Of a stretch of 11,510 nt of DNA, positions 1 through 5,800 are shown one piece after another. Numbering within the stretch: the first letter of the stretch is position 1; each line of letters begins with the position of its first letter. The notes below the pieces were generated by a model. The model saw only the letters and a list, made by a program, of their open reading frames with translations. It did not search any database and had not been told where the DNA came from. The position numbers were made by a program, and so were the translations under genes. Source of the DNA: an uncultured Oscillospiraceae bacterium. Lineage in GTDB: Bacteria > Bacillota > Clostridia > Oscillospirales > Oscillospiraceae. Location of the stretch: assembly GCA_947627085.1 (NCBI GenBank), contig CANQUO010000055.1, positions 1 through 11,510 on the forward strand, read 5' to 3'.

Positions 1-1
1 C

Positions 2-349
2 GCCGTGGCCTTTGTGGGCGACGGCATCAACGACGCCCCGGTGCTGACCCGGGCCGACGTGGGTCTCGCCATGGGGGCCCTGGGGTCCGACGCCGCCATC
101 GAGGCCGCGGACATGGTCCTGATGGACGACCGCCCCTCCCGGGTGGCCGAGGCTATAGCCATATCGAAGCGCACCATGACCATAGTGTGGCAGAACATAA
201 TCTTCGCCTTAGCCGTGAAGCTCCTCATACTTATCCTGGGCGCCCTGGGCTACGCCGGCATGTGGCTGGCGGTATTCGCCGACGTGGGCGTGGCCGTCCT
301 GGCCATATTGAACGCCCTTCGGTGCATGGACGTATCGAAAATAGGTTAA
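2..349 (+). CDS. Heavy-metal translocating P1B-type ATPase, C-terminal fragment
   Basis: This is the last ~115 residues of a metal-pumping P-type ATPase; the reading frame is already open at the window edge, so the gene starts upstream. It opens with the hinge motif GDGINDAP of the P domain, which binds Mg2+ during phosphorylation. A soluble helix (SDAAIEAADMVLMDD) follows, then the last two membrane segments (about IIFALAVKLLILILGALGYAG and MWLAVFADVGVAVLAILNAL). The Lys in 'AVK' and the Asp in 'FAD' match the transmembrane metal-binding pair of the ZntA/CadA (Zn2+/Cd2+/Pb2+) subgroup, so export of a divalent soft metal is likely. The N-terminal metal-binding and CPC regions lie outside the window, so substrate assignment is an inference from the C-terminus only. 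Codon 5-7 is GTG and could be mistaken for a start, but it lies inside the conserved core. The gene ends just before a strong terminator. Confidence 0.93.
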   Translation, partial: AVAFVGDGINDAPVLTRADVGLAMGALGSDAAIEAADMVLMDDRPSRVAEAIAISKRTMTIVWQNIIFALAVKLLILILGALGYAGMWLAVFADVGVAVLAILNALRCMDVSKIG

Positions 350-350
350 A

Positions 351-382
351 AAAATCTCCGGCCTTCAAGCCGGAGATTTTTT
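351..382. terminator. Bidirectional rho-independent terminator
   Basis: A 12-bp perfect stem (351-362 with 369-380) encloses a 6-base loop and has A-runs on the left and T-runs on the right. It therefore gives a GC stem plus U-tail on both strands. It sits 2 bp after the ATPase stop and 33 bp beyond the ireB stop, so it can serve both convergent genes. Confidence 0.9.
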
Positions 383-414
383 GAGATTTTTCAGATTTTT
401 TGGCTCAATGCAAA

Positions 415-669
415 TCAGCTGTCCTTTTCCAGATAGTTTATGACCAGCTCCTGCAAAAGCTCATCCCGGTCGATGCGGCAGATGAGGGAGCGGGCGTTGT
501 TGTAGTTGGTGATGTAGGTGGGGTCCTCGGACAGGATGTAGCCCACTATCTGATTTATGGGGTTGTAGCCCTTGAGCTTCAGGGAGTCATACACCGACGA
601 CAATATCTCCCTGGTGCCAATTTTTTTGTCCACAACGTCAAACTTTCTGGTAAATTCAAGATCACCCAT
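415..669 (-). CDS. ireB: IreB family regulatory phosphoprotein (UPF0297/YrzL)
   Basis: The 84-residue protein matches the IreB/YrzL (UPF0297) family over its whole length. It has the signature block REILSSVYDSLKLKGYNPINQIVGYILSEDPTYIT (about 20-54), then NNARSLI and RDELLQELVINYL. In Enterococcus, IreB is a small cytosolic protein phosphorylated on N-terminal Thr residues by the PASTA kinase IreK and affects cephalosporin resistance. Here Thr7 is kept in 'EFTRKF', while residue 4 is Leu rather than Thr. The ATG is supported by a CAGGAGGG site 8 bases upstream and by a good promoter further up. In many Firmicutes this gene sits between alaS and the Holliday-junction resolvase gene yqgF/yrrK; here neither follows, as the next gene downstream is a convergent ATPase. 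The family call is firm, but a kinase link in this organism is inferred. Confidence 0.95.
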   Translation of the reverse strand: MGDLEFTRKFDVVDKKIGTREILSSVYDSLKLKGYNPINQIVGYILSEDPTYITNYNNARSLICRIDRDELLQELVINYLEKDS

Positions 670-726
670 GTCCGTGTCCCTCCTGTCTTGGCTTTTTATG
701 TACTTTTATTTTTTGCCGATATATCA

Positions 727-754
727 ATTATATCAAAAAATTCCCTGATGTAAA
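727..754 (-). promoter_or_regulatory. Sigma-A-type promoter for ireB
   Basis: On the minus strand TTTACA (749-754) and TATAAT (727-732) are separated by 16 bases, a near-consensus housekeeping promoter. The -10 box lies about 57 bases upstream of the ireB ATG, leaving a short leader that contains the GGAGG site. Confidence 0.8.
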
Positions 755-795
755 GGAGTAAACCGCAATTTTAACGAAAATTTTTTGTGAACGAT

Positions 796-1560
796 TCATA
801 CAGGCCGCCCGTTCCGCACCCGGAACACCATGTAGTGACCGCCGTCTATGTCCTGAGCCGTGCCCAGCCGGAAGGCCGGGAGCATGGGGAAGGGCTTCGA
901 CGGGGCCCAGGGGAAGGCCAGAAGGGTATCCTCCCCGTCGGCTCTCATAAGGACGCCGCCGGTCTCGCCGGCCGTGGCCCGGAGGGCCGGGTCCTCAAAA
1001 TGCCGCGCCGGGTCTTTTTCCGGCAGCCAGACGTCGGGATACCCGCCGTCCCGTTCGCCGCCGTCCGGAGAAGGCCCACTGTCGCACGGGGCGTCCTCGC
1101 TTACACCGGGGGCGGGCCCACCGTCGCGCGGGGCGTCCTCACCTACATCGGGGGCGGGCTCGTCGTCGCACGGGGCGTCCTCGCTTACATCGGGCGCGGG
1201 CTCATCGCCGCATGGGACAGGTCCGATTTCATCGGGGGCGGGCTCGTCGCCGCACGGGGCAGGCCCGCTTACATCCGGGGCGGGGAGCTGGCCGCCCACG
1301 GGCACAAGGTACGCCGTGAAGGGCCCTCCCGGGTCGAGCTCCCCGAGGGCCAGACGTGAAAATTTCCTTGTGAGCCTAAGTCCCCCGGCATACGGCAGGG
1401 GGACGCCCACCCAAAATACAAGCTCTCCCTGGGTGAGCGCCAGACGGGAGGGCCCGGGGTCGCGCTCCCAGGAGTACTCAAAAACCGTCATGAGTCCCGC
1501 CCTGGAAACCTCAAGCCTCCCGGCCGGCTGTCCGTCCGTGGTATGTACGTCAAAGGGCAT
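796..1560 (-). CDS. Unrecognised protein with a central 14-residue Pro/Asp/Cys tandem repeat
   Basis: I do not recognise a named family. The start is supported by GGAGG 7 bases upstream of the ATG (1568-1572). The 254-residue product has three parts. Residues 1-92 are a compact N-terminal region with beta-like pattern (GRLEVSRAGLMTVFEYSWERD..., LVFWVGVPLPYAGGLRLTRKFSRLALGEL). Residues 93-169 are 5.5 copies of a 14-residue acidic, proline-rich repeat of the form PAPDVSGPAPCGDE. Residues 170-254 are a C-terminal region (DVWLPEKDPARHFEDPALRA... to MVFRVRNGRPV) in which HYMVFRVRNG looks beta-like. There is no signal peptide or membrane segment, so it is probably cytosolic. Similar N-terminal patterns (GRLEV..EGL....F, LGV..P..GGLRL.RK) occur, from memory, in unnamed Clostridial proteins. 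The repeat is probably a flexible linker between two small domains. Function is unknown. Confidence 0.75.
   Translation of the reverse strand: MPFDVHTTDGQPAGRLEVSRAGLMTVFEYSWERDPGPSRLALTQGELVFWVGVPLPYAGGLRLTRKFSRLALGELDPGGPFTAYLVPVGGQLPAPDVSGPAPCGDEPAPDEIGPVPCGDEPAPDVSEDAPCDDEPAPDVGEDAPRDGGPAPGVSEDAPCDSGPSPDGGERDGGYPDVWLPEKDPARHFEDPALRATAGETGGVLMRADGEDTLLAFPWAPSKPFPMLPAFRLGTAQDIDGGHYMVFRVRNGRPV
1054..1284 (-). repeat. In-frame 42-bp tandem repeat, 5.5 copies
   Basis: The 231-bp array encodes residues 93-169 of the protein at 796-1560. The unit is 14 residues, with consensus PAPDVSEDAPCDDE. Position 11 is Cys in full units 1, 2, 3 and 5 and Arg in unit 4. Neighbouring units differ by several substitutions, so the copies have diverged. 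Since 42 is a multiple of 3, gain or loss of units would keep the frame. Confidence 0.9.
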
Positions 1561-1661
1561 ACACGTTCCTCCAATCAGACAAAATGATCGTTATGCCCGG
1601 CAGATACCCTGCGACTTCCCACCTTATATGGGGAGGGCGCCGCATTTTCATACATAAATCT

Positions 1662-1689
1662 GCCCGGACGTTAAAATATACGTCCGGGC
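1662..1689 (-). terminator. Hairpin downstream of the 1714-2229 gene, probable terminator
   Basis: A perfect 10-bp GC-rich stem (1662-1671 with 1680-1689) with an 8-base AT loop lies 24 bp beyond the stop of the minus-strand gene. The following tail on that strand is only moderately T-rich, so termination strength is uncertain. Confidence 0.6.
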
Positions 1690-1713
1690 GGCTTATATTA
1701 TTCCGTTGGAGGT

Positions 1714-2229
1714 TCAGCTGACGGTGTAGCTTCCGCGGATGAGGACCTTGGTGTTGTTGGCGGTGGCCTTTATACCGTTGCCCTTTATGGTGACCATGTA
1801 CATGTGGTTCGTGGCGAGCTTGGTACCGGCGGCGGCCACGGTGGAGCCGTCGGTCTCGTCCACAAGGCGCGGGTTGTCCGCGCCCGCCGAGACAACGGAG
1901 CCGATTCTGGGCATTATCTCCACGCCCACCTCGCAGACGACGGTCTGGCCGTTTGACAGGGTGAGTACCGAAAAGCCGGACTGCTGCTGAGCGGCAGTGC
2001 CGGGGTTAGCGGAGGCGAAGGCCTGCTCCAACTCCGCGGCCTTGGCGTTGATGGCGGCCTCGACCTGGCTCTTTATGGCCGGGGTCAGCGTCTCGTTCAA
2101 ATAACTCAGCGTCACCAGCGGGTCCGACTGACTTCCGTAATTCGTCACGGCCATTGTGGTAAGGCCCGAGACCAGGGCCACGGCCAATAAAACGGCCAGG
2201 GCGATAAGCGTCTTTTTTCCTTTACTCAT
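1714..2229 (-). CDS. Small membrane-anchored extracytoplasmic protein, conserved-looking, function unknown
   Basis: The 171-residue protein starts with a basic N-terminus (MSKGKK) and a hydrophobic segment (about 7-28, TLIALAVLLAVALVSGLTTM) without a clear signal-peptidase site, so it is most likely an N-terminally anchored, outward-facing protein. Residues 32-45 (SQSDPLVTLSYLNE) and a helical stretch rich in Ala/Glu (about 48-74, possible short coiled coil) precede a Gly/Val beta-rich C-terminal domain (GFSVLTLSNGQTVVCEVGVEIMPRIGSVVSA... to YMVTIKGNGIKATANNTKVLIRGSYTVS). From memory, the motifs SDPLVTLSYL and NHMYMVTIKGNGI recur in unnamed Oscillospiraceae proteins. I know no function for them. 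The GGAG site lies 13 bases upstream of the ATG, longer than usual. The gene sits between mazF and the repeat protein and may share transcripts with mazF. Confidence 0.85.
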   Translation of the reverse strand: MSKGKKTLIALAVLLAVALVSGLTTMAVTNYGSQSDPLVTLSYLNETLTPAIKSQVEAAINAKAAELEQAFASANPGTAAQQQSGFSVLTLSNGQTVVCEVGVEIMPRIGSVVSAGADNPRLVDETDGSTVAAAGTKLATNHMYMVTIKGNGIKATANNTKVLIRGSYTVS

Positions 2230-2257
2230 ATGTATCTTTTGTCTCCTTTTTACCGGC

Positions 2258-2279
2258 CCGGGGAGGTGACCCTCCCCGG
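2258..2279 (-). terminator. Hairpin between mazF and the membrane-anchored protein gene
   Basis: A 9-bp perfect GC stem (2258-2266 with 2271-2279) with a 4-base loop lies 18 bp beyond the mazF stop. It is not followed by a T run on the minus strand, so it may be a weak terminator, an mRNA-end stabiliser or a leader structure of the next gene. Confidence 0.45.
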
Positions 2280-2296
2280 ATATCGTTTTCCGGCGT

Positions 2297-2650
2297 TCAG
2301 CCGTGCAATCCGAAGCTGACGGCGATGGCGTCGTCCACCTTGTTCATCAGCTCCTCGTCCACTCTGCCCATCCGCTCCCGGAGCCGCCGTTTGTCTATGG
2401 TGCGTATCTGTTCCAGAAGCACCACGGAATCCCGGCTGAGCCCGAAGGTGCGGGCCTCCAGCTCGATGTGGGTCGGCAGACGGGCCTTTCCTATCTGTGA
2501 GGTTATCGCTGCGGCGATGACCGTGGGGCTGTGCTTGTTGCCGGTATCGTTCTGGACAATAAGTACAGGCCTCATTCCGCCCTGCTCCGAGCCCACGACG
2601 GGGCTCAGATCGGCGTAGTAGATGTCTCCTCTTTTGACTCCGCTAAGCAC
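2297..2650 (-). CDS. mazF: MazF/EndoA family mRNA interferase
   Basis: The 117-residue protein aligns over its full length with the EndoA/NdoA branch of MazF/PemK toxins, ribosome-independent endoribonucleases that cleave single-stranded RNA at short motifs. Family landmarks are the N-terminal VKRGDIYYADLSPVVGSEQGG, the catalytic Arg27 in GGMRPVLIVQND, Thr50 in AAAIT, LPTHIEL (58-64) and LLEQIRTIDKRRL (78-90). The start codon is GTG with GGAGAG 9 bases upstream. alr is the next gene upstream, as in Bacillus alr-ndoAI-ndoA. The antitoxin that normally sits directly before the toxin is missing: the 150-bp gap contains only a terminator and inverted repeats. The protein appears complete and with its active site intact, so an antitoxin elsewhere or another control is expected. 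Confidence 0.95.
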   Translation of the reverse strand: MLSGVKRGDIYYADLSPVVGSEQGGMRPVLIVQNDTGNKHSPTVIAAAITSQIGKARLPTHIELEARTFGLSRDSVVLLEQIRTIDKRRLRERMGRVDEELMNKVDDAIAVSFGLHG

Positions 2651-2692
2651 AAAGCTTCACTCTCCGACGAATTTATAGTTGTCCGGCGCGTT

Positions 2693-2709
2693 GTATGTAC
2701 CGAACATAC
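2693..2709. promoter_or_regulatory. Inverted repeat upstream of mazF, possible operator
   Basis: GTATGT and ACATAC form perfect 6-bp arms around ACCGA, located 43 bp upstream of the mazF GTG. It lies where a promoter or operator of mazF would be expected, but I see only a weak -10-like TATAAA between it and the gene. An operator role is inferred from position. Confidence 0.4.
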
Positions 2710-2731
2710 TATAATTCTTTCACAACGGGGA

Positions 2732-2759
2732 GTAATTTATACGTTCTGGCATAAATTAC
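2732..2759. other. AT-rich 9-bp inverted repeat in the alr-mazF gap
   Basis: GTAATTTAT (2732-2740) and ATAAATTAC (2751-2759) are perfect complements around a 10-base spacer. It lies immediately downstream of the alr terminator hairpin in the minus-strand direction. It could be part of the terminator region or a dyad bound by a regulator. Confidence 0.5.
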
Positions 2760-2760
2760 C

Positions 2761-2779
2761 CGGGCGGTTTATCCGCCCG
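2761..2779 (-). terminator. Probable terminator of alr
   Basis: CGGGCGG and CCGCCCG pair across a 5-base loop, 21 bp beyond the alr stop. The following minus-strand sequence is GGTAATTTATG, only modestly T-rich. It separates alr from mazF and suggests at least partial uncoupling of the two genes. Confidence 0.6.
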
Positions 2780-2800
2780 CTATATTATATGCCGCGTCCG

Positions 2801-3928
2801 TCAGTCGGTGTAGACTCTCGGCACCCGCTTTGAGACGGAGCACAACAGCTCATAGGATATGGTCCCGGCCCTGGCGGCTAAGCTCTCGGCGCTCTGCTTT
2901 TCGCCGAAAATCTCAATAAGGCTCTCAAGATTTATCCCCGGCAGGTCCGTAAGGTCTATCATGCACATGTCCATGCATATGCGCCCGCGCTGGGGGGCGG
3001 GGCCGTCGGCCGTCATGAAGGAGCAGTTATTTGAAAGTGACCTTAAAAGCCCGTCGGCGTAGCCGATGGGTATGACGCCCATCCTGGTGCGCCGGGGGGT
3101 GACGTAAATGCCGCCGTAGCTCACGGGCAGTCCGTCGTCTATATATTTTATGGTGGAGACGTGGGTCATGAGCCTCATGCAGGGCCGAAGGCCCAGCTTC
3201 CCGCCGTCCCCGAAGCCGTAAAGGAGTATCCCGGGACGGACCATGTCGAGGGCGGTCTCCTTATAGTTTACCACAGCTCCCGAATTTGCGCAATGGCGAA
3301 TCTTGAAGGTTATCCCGGCCTTTTCCACCCGGGAGATAACGTCCAGAAAGAGCCTGAACTGTTTTTGCGTAAATTCCCTTGCCTCGTCCCCGGGCTCGTC
3401 GGACAGGGCGAAGTGCGTGTATATCCCCTCGGGCTCCAGCCACGGCTGGCGGCAGGCGGAGACGATGTTGCCGACTCCTTGCTCAAAATGTCCCTCGGCC
3501 GTCAAAAAGCCCAGGCGCGCCATGCCGGTGTCCACCTTTATGTGTATCCGTAGCGGCCGCCCTATTCTCGCGGCCTCCTGGGAATACTCTATGGCCTTGG
3601 CCTCGCAGGTCACCGTCTGGGTGAGCTTAAGGTCGATAAGCTCGCTCACGTACTCCCTCGGCGTGTGGCCCAGTATGAGTATGGGAAGCCCTATCCCGGC
3701 CTCCCTCAGCTCGGCGGCCTCGTCAAGGCAGGATACGGCCAGATAGTCGGCCCCCAGCTCCTCAAGCTTTCTCGACACAGCCACGGCCCCGTGGCCGTAG
3801 GCGTCGGCCTTGACCACGCCGAGGAATTTGCAGCCTGTCGGTATGGCGGCCCTGATGGCCCGGTAGTTATGGGCTATGTTCTCAAGGCTTATCTCAGCCC
3901 ATGTCCTCTTTCGCAGATGAAGGTCCAT
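2801..3928 (-). CDS. alr: Alanine racemase
   Basis: The 375-residue protein is a full-length PLP-dependent alanine racemase, which interconverts L- and D-alanine in the cytoplasm to supply D-Ala for peptidoglycan. The N-terminal TIM-barrel domain carries the PLP lysine Lys40 in VVKADAYGHG. The second catalytic base is Tyr271 in VSYGGIYVTP, contributed by the C-terminal beta domain. Other family blocks are KVDTGMARLG (131-140), RHCANSGAV (211-219), DMVRPGILLYG (228-238) and GRICMDMCMIDLTD (315-328). The gene starts 5 bp after the stop of the lipoprotein gene and is likely co-transcribed with it and nnrD; its own ribosome binding site is weak, consistent with translational coupling. Pairing of a gerS-like gene with alr recalls gerS-alr2 of C. 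difficile, so a role linked to spores is possible as well as vegetative supply. Confidence 0.98.
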   Translation of the reverse strand: MDLHLRKRTWAEISLENIAHNYRAIRAAIPTGCKFLGVVKADAYGHGAVAVSRKLEELGADYLAVSCLDEAAELREAGIGLPILILGHTPREYVSELIDLKLTQTVTCEAKAIEYSQEAARIGRPLRIHIKVDTGMARLGFLTAEGHFEQGVGNIVSACRQPWLEPEGIYTHFALSDEPGDEAREFTQKQFRLFLDVISRVEKAGITFKIRHCANSGAVVNYKETALDMVRPGILLYGFGDGGKLGLRPCMRLMTHVSTIKYIDDGLPVSYGGIYVTPRRTRMGVIPIGYADGLLRSLSNNCSFMTADGPAPQRGRICMDMCMIDLTDLPGINLESLIEIFGEKQSAESLAARAGTISYELLCSVSKRVPRVYTD

Positions 3929-3933
3929 TTATT

Positions 3934-4506
3934 TCACTCGGCTTTCATATCATAAAAATCCAGGGACAGGACCCGCGTGCCGTCCAGGTACATCTCCGCC
4001 CTTTGCGGCAGGAGCGTCTCCTCCTCAAAAAGCACCCTGGCGTCCACCCGGTCGTCTATCCGGAACACCGTAGCCAGACACTGCGCGCCCTCGTACCGCT
4101 CCCGGACGGTCCCGGTGACGAGCCCCCCGGCGATCGCCCTGAGTATCACCGGCACCGCGTCAACGGGGGAGAGCCCCCCGGGGAGTATCTCGCCGGTGTA
4201 AATCTCCCTCTCGCCGTATCTCAGGGCTACGGAGCCGTCGGCTATCATCAGTGTTGTCCCCGAGATAACCTCGGGCTTCGTTATGGTAAGCGTCCCGCCG
4301 CTGACGCCCCCATCGTAGCTCACGCCGTAGGAGCACACCCGGTCCCCGTAGTCGGCGTCTATGCCGGCGGCGAAGGAGACGTGGGAATCCGGTCCGAAAT
4401 TCGCCCGGATATCCTCAAGTATTTTTTCATCATTTTCTCCCGACGCGCAGGAGGACAGGAGCACAGCGACAAGACAAAAAGCGCAGATTGACCGTGACAG
4501 ACGCAA
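3934..4506 (-). CDS. Lipoprotein, GerS/LolA-like
   Basis: The product of about 190 residues begins MRLSRSICAFCLVAVLLSSC and has a lipobox LSSC with Cys20 as the lipidation site, so it is an outward-facing lipoprotein. The mature part (ILEDIRANFGPDSHVSF..., GGTLTITKPEVISGTTLMIADGSVALRYGEREIYTG, ...LPQRAEMYLDGTRVLSLDFYDMK) has the beta-strand pattern of the LolA/LppX-type lipid-binding fold. In C. difficile the lipoprotein GerS, of that fold and encoded with alr2, helps CwlD make the muramic-delta-lactam of spore cortex. The position next to alr here supports a GerS-like assignment, but this is fold- and context-based. I chose the TTG at 4504-4506 because GAGG lies 8 bases upstream. An in-frame GTG at 4513-4515 overlapping the nnrD stop is the alternative; the open frame extends further, inside nnrD, without a plausible site. 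Confidence 0.85.
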   Translation of the reverse strand: MRLSRSICAFCLVAVLLSSCASGENDEKILEDIRANFGPDSHVSFAAGIDADYGDRVCSYGVSYDGGVSGGTLTITKPEVISGTTLMIADGSVALRYGEREIYTGEILPGGLSPVDAVPVILRAIAGGLVTGTVRERYEGAQCLATVFRIDDRVDARVLFEEETLLPQRAEMYLDGTRVLSLDFYDMKAE

Positions 4507-4511
4507 GAAAC

Positions 4512-5357
4512 TCACCTCAGAACAGATTTGAGCAAGTCTGTCATGTCGCTGGGGGTCATGGCGTACTGGCCGTACCTCTCCGCGCACATATCCCCCGCCG
4601 CGCCGTGCAGGTACACGGCCTTCAATTCAGCGTTGGGTATCCTCTGGCCGAGAAACGCCAGTATCATACCCGCCAGCACGTCTCCGGAGCCACCGGTGGC
4701 CATGCCGGGATTGCCCGTGGGACTTATAAACGTAAGCCCGTCGGGCCGGGCGATCACCGTGCGGTGGCCCTTGAGCACCAGCGTCACATTGTGGGCGGCG
4801 GCAAATTCCCTGGCGGCCTCCTCCCGGGTCGTTCTTGTCAGAGCGTCGGAGAGACGGGCGAATTCCCCCTCGTGGGGGGTGAGGACAGCGGGACATGACA
4901 GCTTATCCAGAATATCTATATGCCGGGACACAGCCGTTATGCCGTCCGCGTCGATAATCAACGGTACATTGGAGCTCTCAAGCACGGCGTAAGTGAGCTC
5001 CCGCGCCCAGCTCGTGAGCCCGAGGCCGGGACCTACAAGGCAGGCGTCGCATTTTTGGAGCCTTTTCGTGACCTCGCCTATCGCCTCGGGGAGTGAGGAG
5101 GGCAGGGGAAAGACCATGGCCTCGTCGTTTTTCACGGCCTCGATGGTGTAAATATCCTCCGGCACGCCGAGAAACACCAGCCCCGCGCCGGACCTCACCG
5201 CGGCCCGGGCGGCCAGCGCCGGCGCGCCCGTAAAGCCCACGGACCCGGCGATTATCAGCACCCGCCCGAAGTCCCCCTTGTGGGCTCTAACATCCCTCGC
5301 CGGAAGATAAGCGTCCTCCGCCTCCAGCTCAAAAATACCTTCGCCAAGCTCCTTCAT
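4512..5357 (-). CDS. nnrD: ADP-dependent NAD(P)H-hydrate dehydratase
   Basis: The 281-residue ribokinase-fold enzyme dehydrates the damaged S-form of NAD(P)H hydrate using ADP, a metabolite-repair step in the cytosol. Visible motifs are KGDFGRVLIIAGSVGFTGAP (27-46), GPGLG (109-113), DADG (136-139), LTPHEGEF (159-166), KGH (196-198) and the nucleotide/catalytic block GNPGMATGGSGDVLAG (215-230) with Asp226. It is the stand-alone dehydratase: the YjeF N-terminal epimerase domain fused to it in many bacteria is absent from this protein and window. I chose the ATG at 5357, which has GGAGG 5 bases upstream; an ATG 21 bases earlier has no ribosome binding site and lies almost on the promoter. It is the first gene of the nnrD-lipoprotein-alr operon. 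An acpS gene, which often neighbours it in Firmicutes, is not seen here. Confidence 0.96.
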   Translation of the reverse strand: MKELGEGIFELEAEDAYLPARDVRAHKGDFGRVLIIAGSVGFTGAPALAARAAVRSGAGLVFLGVPEDIYTIEAVKNDEAMVFPLPSSLPEAIGEVTKRLQKCDACLVGPGLGLTSWARELTYAVLESSNVPLIIDADGITAVSRHIDILDKLSCPAVLTPHEGEFARLSDALTRTTREEAAREFAAAHNVTLVLKGHRTVIARPDGLTFISPTGNPGMATGGSGDVLAGMILAFLGQRIPNAELKAVYLHGAAGDMCAERYGQYAMTPSDMTDLLKSVLR

Positions 5358-5384
5358 ACCCGCCTCCGGAAAATACATGTAAGA

Positions 5385-5413
5385 AGTATATCATAAAATG
5401 GGGAAAAGGTAAA
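5385..5413 (-). promoter_or_regulatory. Sigma-A-type promoter of the nnrD-lipoprotein-alr operon
   Basis: On the minus strand TTTACC (5408-5413) and TATACT (5385-5390) are separated by exactly 17 bases. Transcription would begin around 5378, just upstream of the GGAGG at 5363-5367. That start point supports the downstream ATG at 5357 for nnrD. Confidence 0.8.
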
Positions 5414-5429
5414 GTGAAAAGAATACATA

Positions 5430-5458
5430 TTGCGTTTTGCACATGATTATGATATAAT
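5430..5458 (+). promoter_or_regulatory. Sigma-A-type promoter of the antitoxin gene
   Basis: TTGCGT (5430-5435), a 17-base spacer and TATAAT (5453-5458) precede the antitoxin ATG by 24 bases. The promoter is divergent from the nnrD promoter with only 16 bp between the two -35 boxes, so a protein bound here could affect both. Confidence 0.82.
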
Positions 5459-5482
5459 AATGCTCAAAGTGAGGTGCGTAAT

Positions 5483-5746
5483 ATGCCGCAGATAAGACCG
5501 ATAACCGATTTGAGGAACACCACGGAGATATCAAGCCTTTGCCACATGAGGCGCGAGCCGATCTTCATCACCAAAAACGGCTATGGCGATATGGTAGTCA
5601 TGAGCATCGAGGCGTATGAGGAGCTGGTGGGCGAGCGCGCGGAGGACGACGCTATCACCGCCGCCGAGGCCGAGCTTTCAGAAACCGGCCAAACCTTCGA
5701 CGCCCGCGAGGCGCTTTCAAAGCTGAGGAGAAAGTACATTGGATAA
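5483..5746 (+). CDS. Type II antitoxin, Phd/YefM family
   Basis: The 87-residue protein has the N-terminal Phd/YefM DNA-binding fold: ITDLRNTTEISSLCHMRREPIFITKNGYGDMVVMSIEAYEEL. The typical I.P..DLRN start, the 'PIFITKNGYGDMVVMS' strand-turn-strand and EAYE are all present. The acidic/helical C-terminal tail (ERAEDDAITAAEAELSETGQTFDAREALSKLRRKYIG) is the part that usually wraps the toxin. Such antitoxins neutralise a RelE/ParE or Doc toxin and repress their own promoter. The ATG at 5483 has GAGG 8 bases upstream; a GTG 9 bases earlier lies inside that site. The stop overlaps a well-placed TTG start for a toxin whose frame is lost after about 12 codons, so the antitoxin is an orphan in this window. 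Confidence 0.92.
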   Translation: MPQIRPITDLRNTTEISSLCHMRREPIFITKNGYGDMVVMSIEAYEELVGERAEDDAITAAEAELSETGQTFDAREALSKLRRKYIG

Positions 5747-5774
5747 GTATACTGTAAAACTCCTTCCGGTAGCG
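5739..5774 (+). pseudogene. 5' remnant of a RelE/ParE-type toxin gene
   Basis: A TTG start overlaps the antitoxin stop and has GAGGAG 8 bases upstream, the usual coupling of antitoxin and toxin. The first 12 codons read MDKYTVKLLPVA, which fits the conserved beginning of RelE/ParE toxins paired with this antitoxin type. After that the frame runs through a hairpin and into the antisense of the exchanger gene, stopping at 5883-5885 with nothing toxin-like. The catalytic body, normally about 80 more residues, is missing, so the gene was truncated by deletion. The toxin identity rests on 12 residues and on context. Confidence 0.65.
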
Positions 5775-5800
5775 AGTTTTGAGTCTGGCTTTTTAAAATT

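Noticed and set aside
1054..1284. CRISPR-like periodic repeat
   Set aside because: The units are contiguous, without unique spacers, and are in frame within a protein. No cas genes are present.
787..1657. Two long plus-strand open frames (190 and 265 codons) opposite the repeat protein
   Set aside because: They stay open because the 42-bp repeat keeps every frame periodic. They lack ribosome sites and their products are low-complexity. The minus-strand frame has GGAGG at the right distance and non-repeat flanking domains.
2701..2715. LexA (DinR) box or plus-strand promoter around CGAAC and TATAAT
   Set aside because: The second half-site GTTCG of a LexA box is missing. No -35 box stands at a proper distance from the plus-strand TATAAT, and no plus-strand gene follows.
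3901..4491. 196-codon plus-strand frame
   Set aside because: It is antisense to the alr start and the lipoprotein gene, which have clear family motifs. Its product is Pro/Gly/His-rich without domain pattern.
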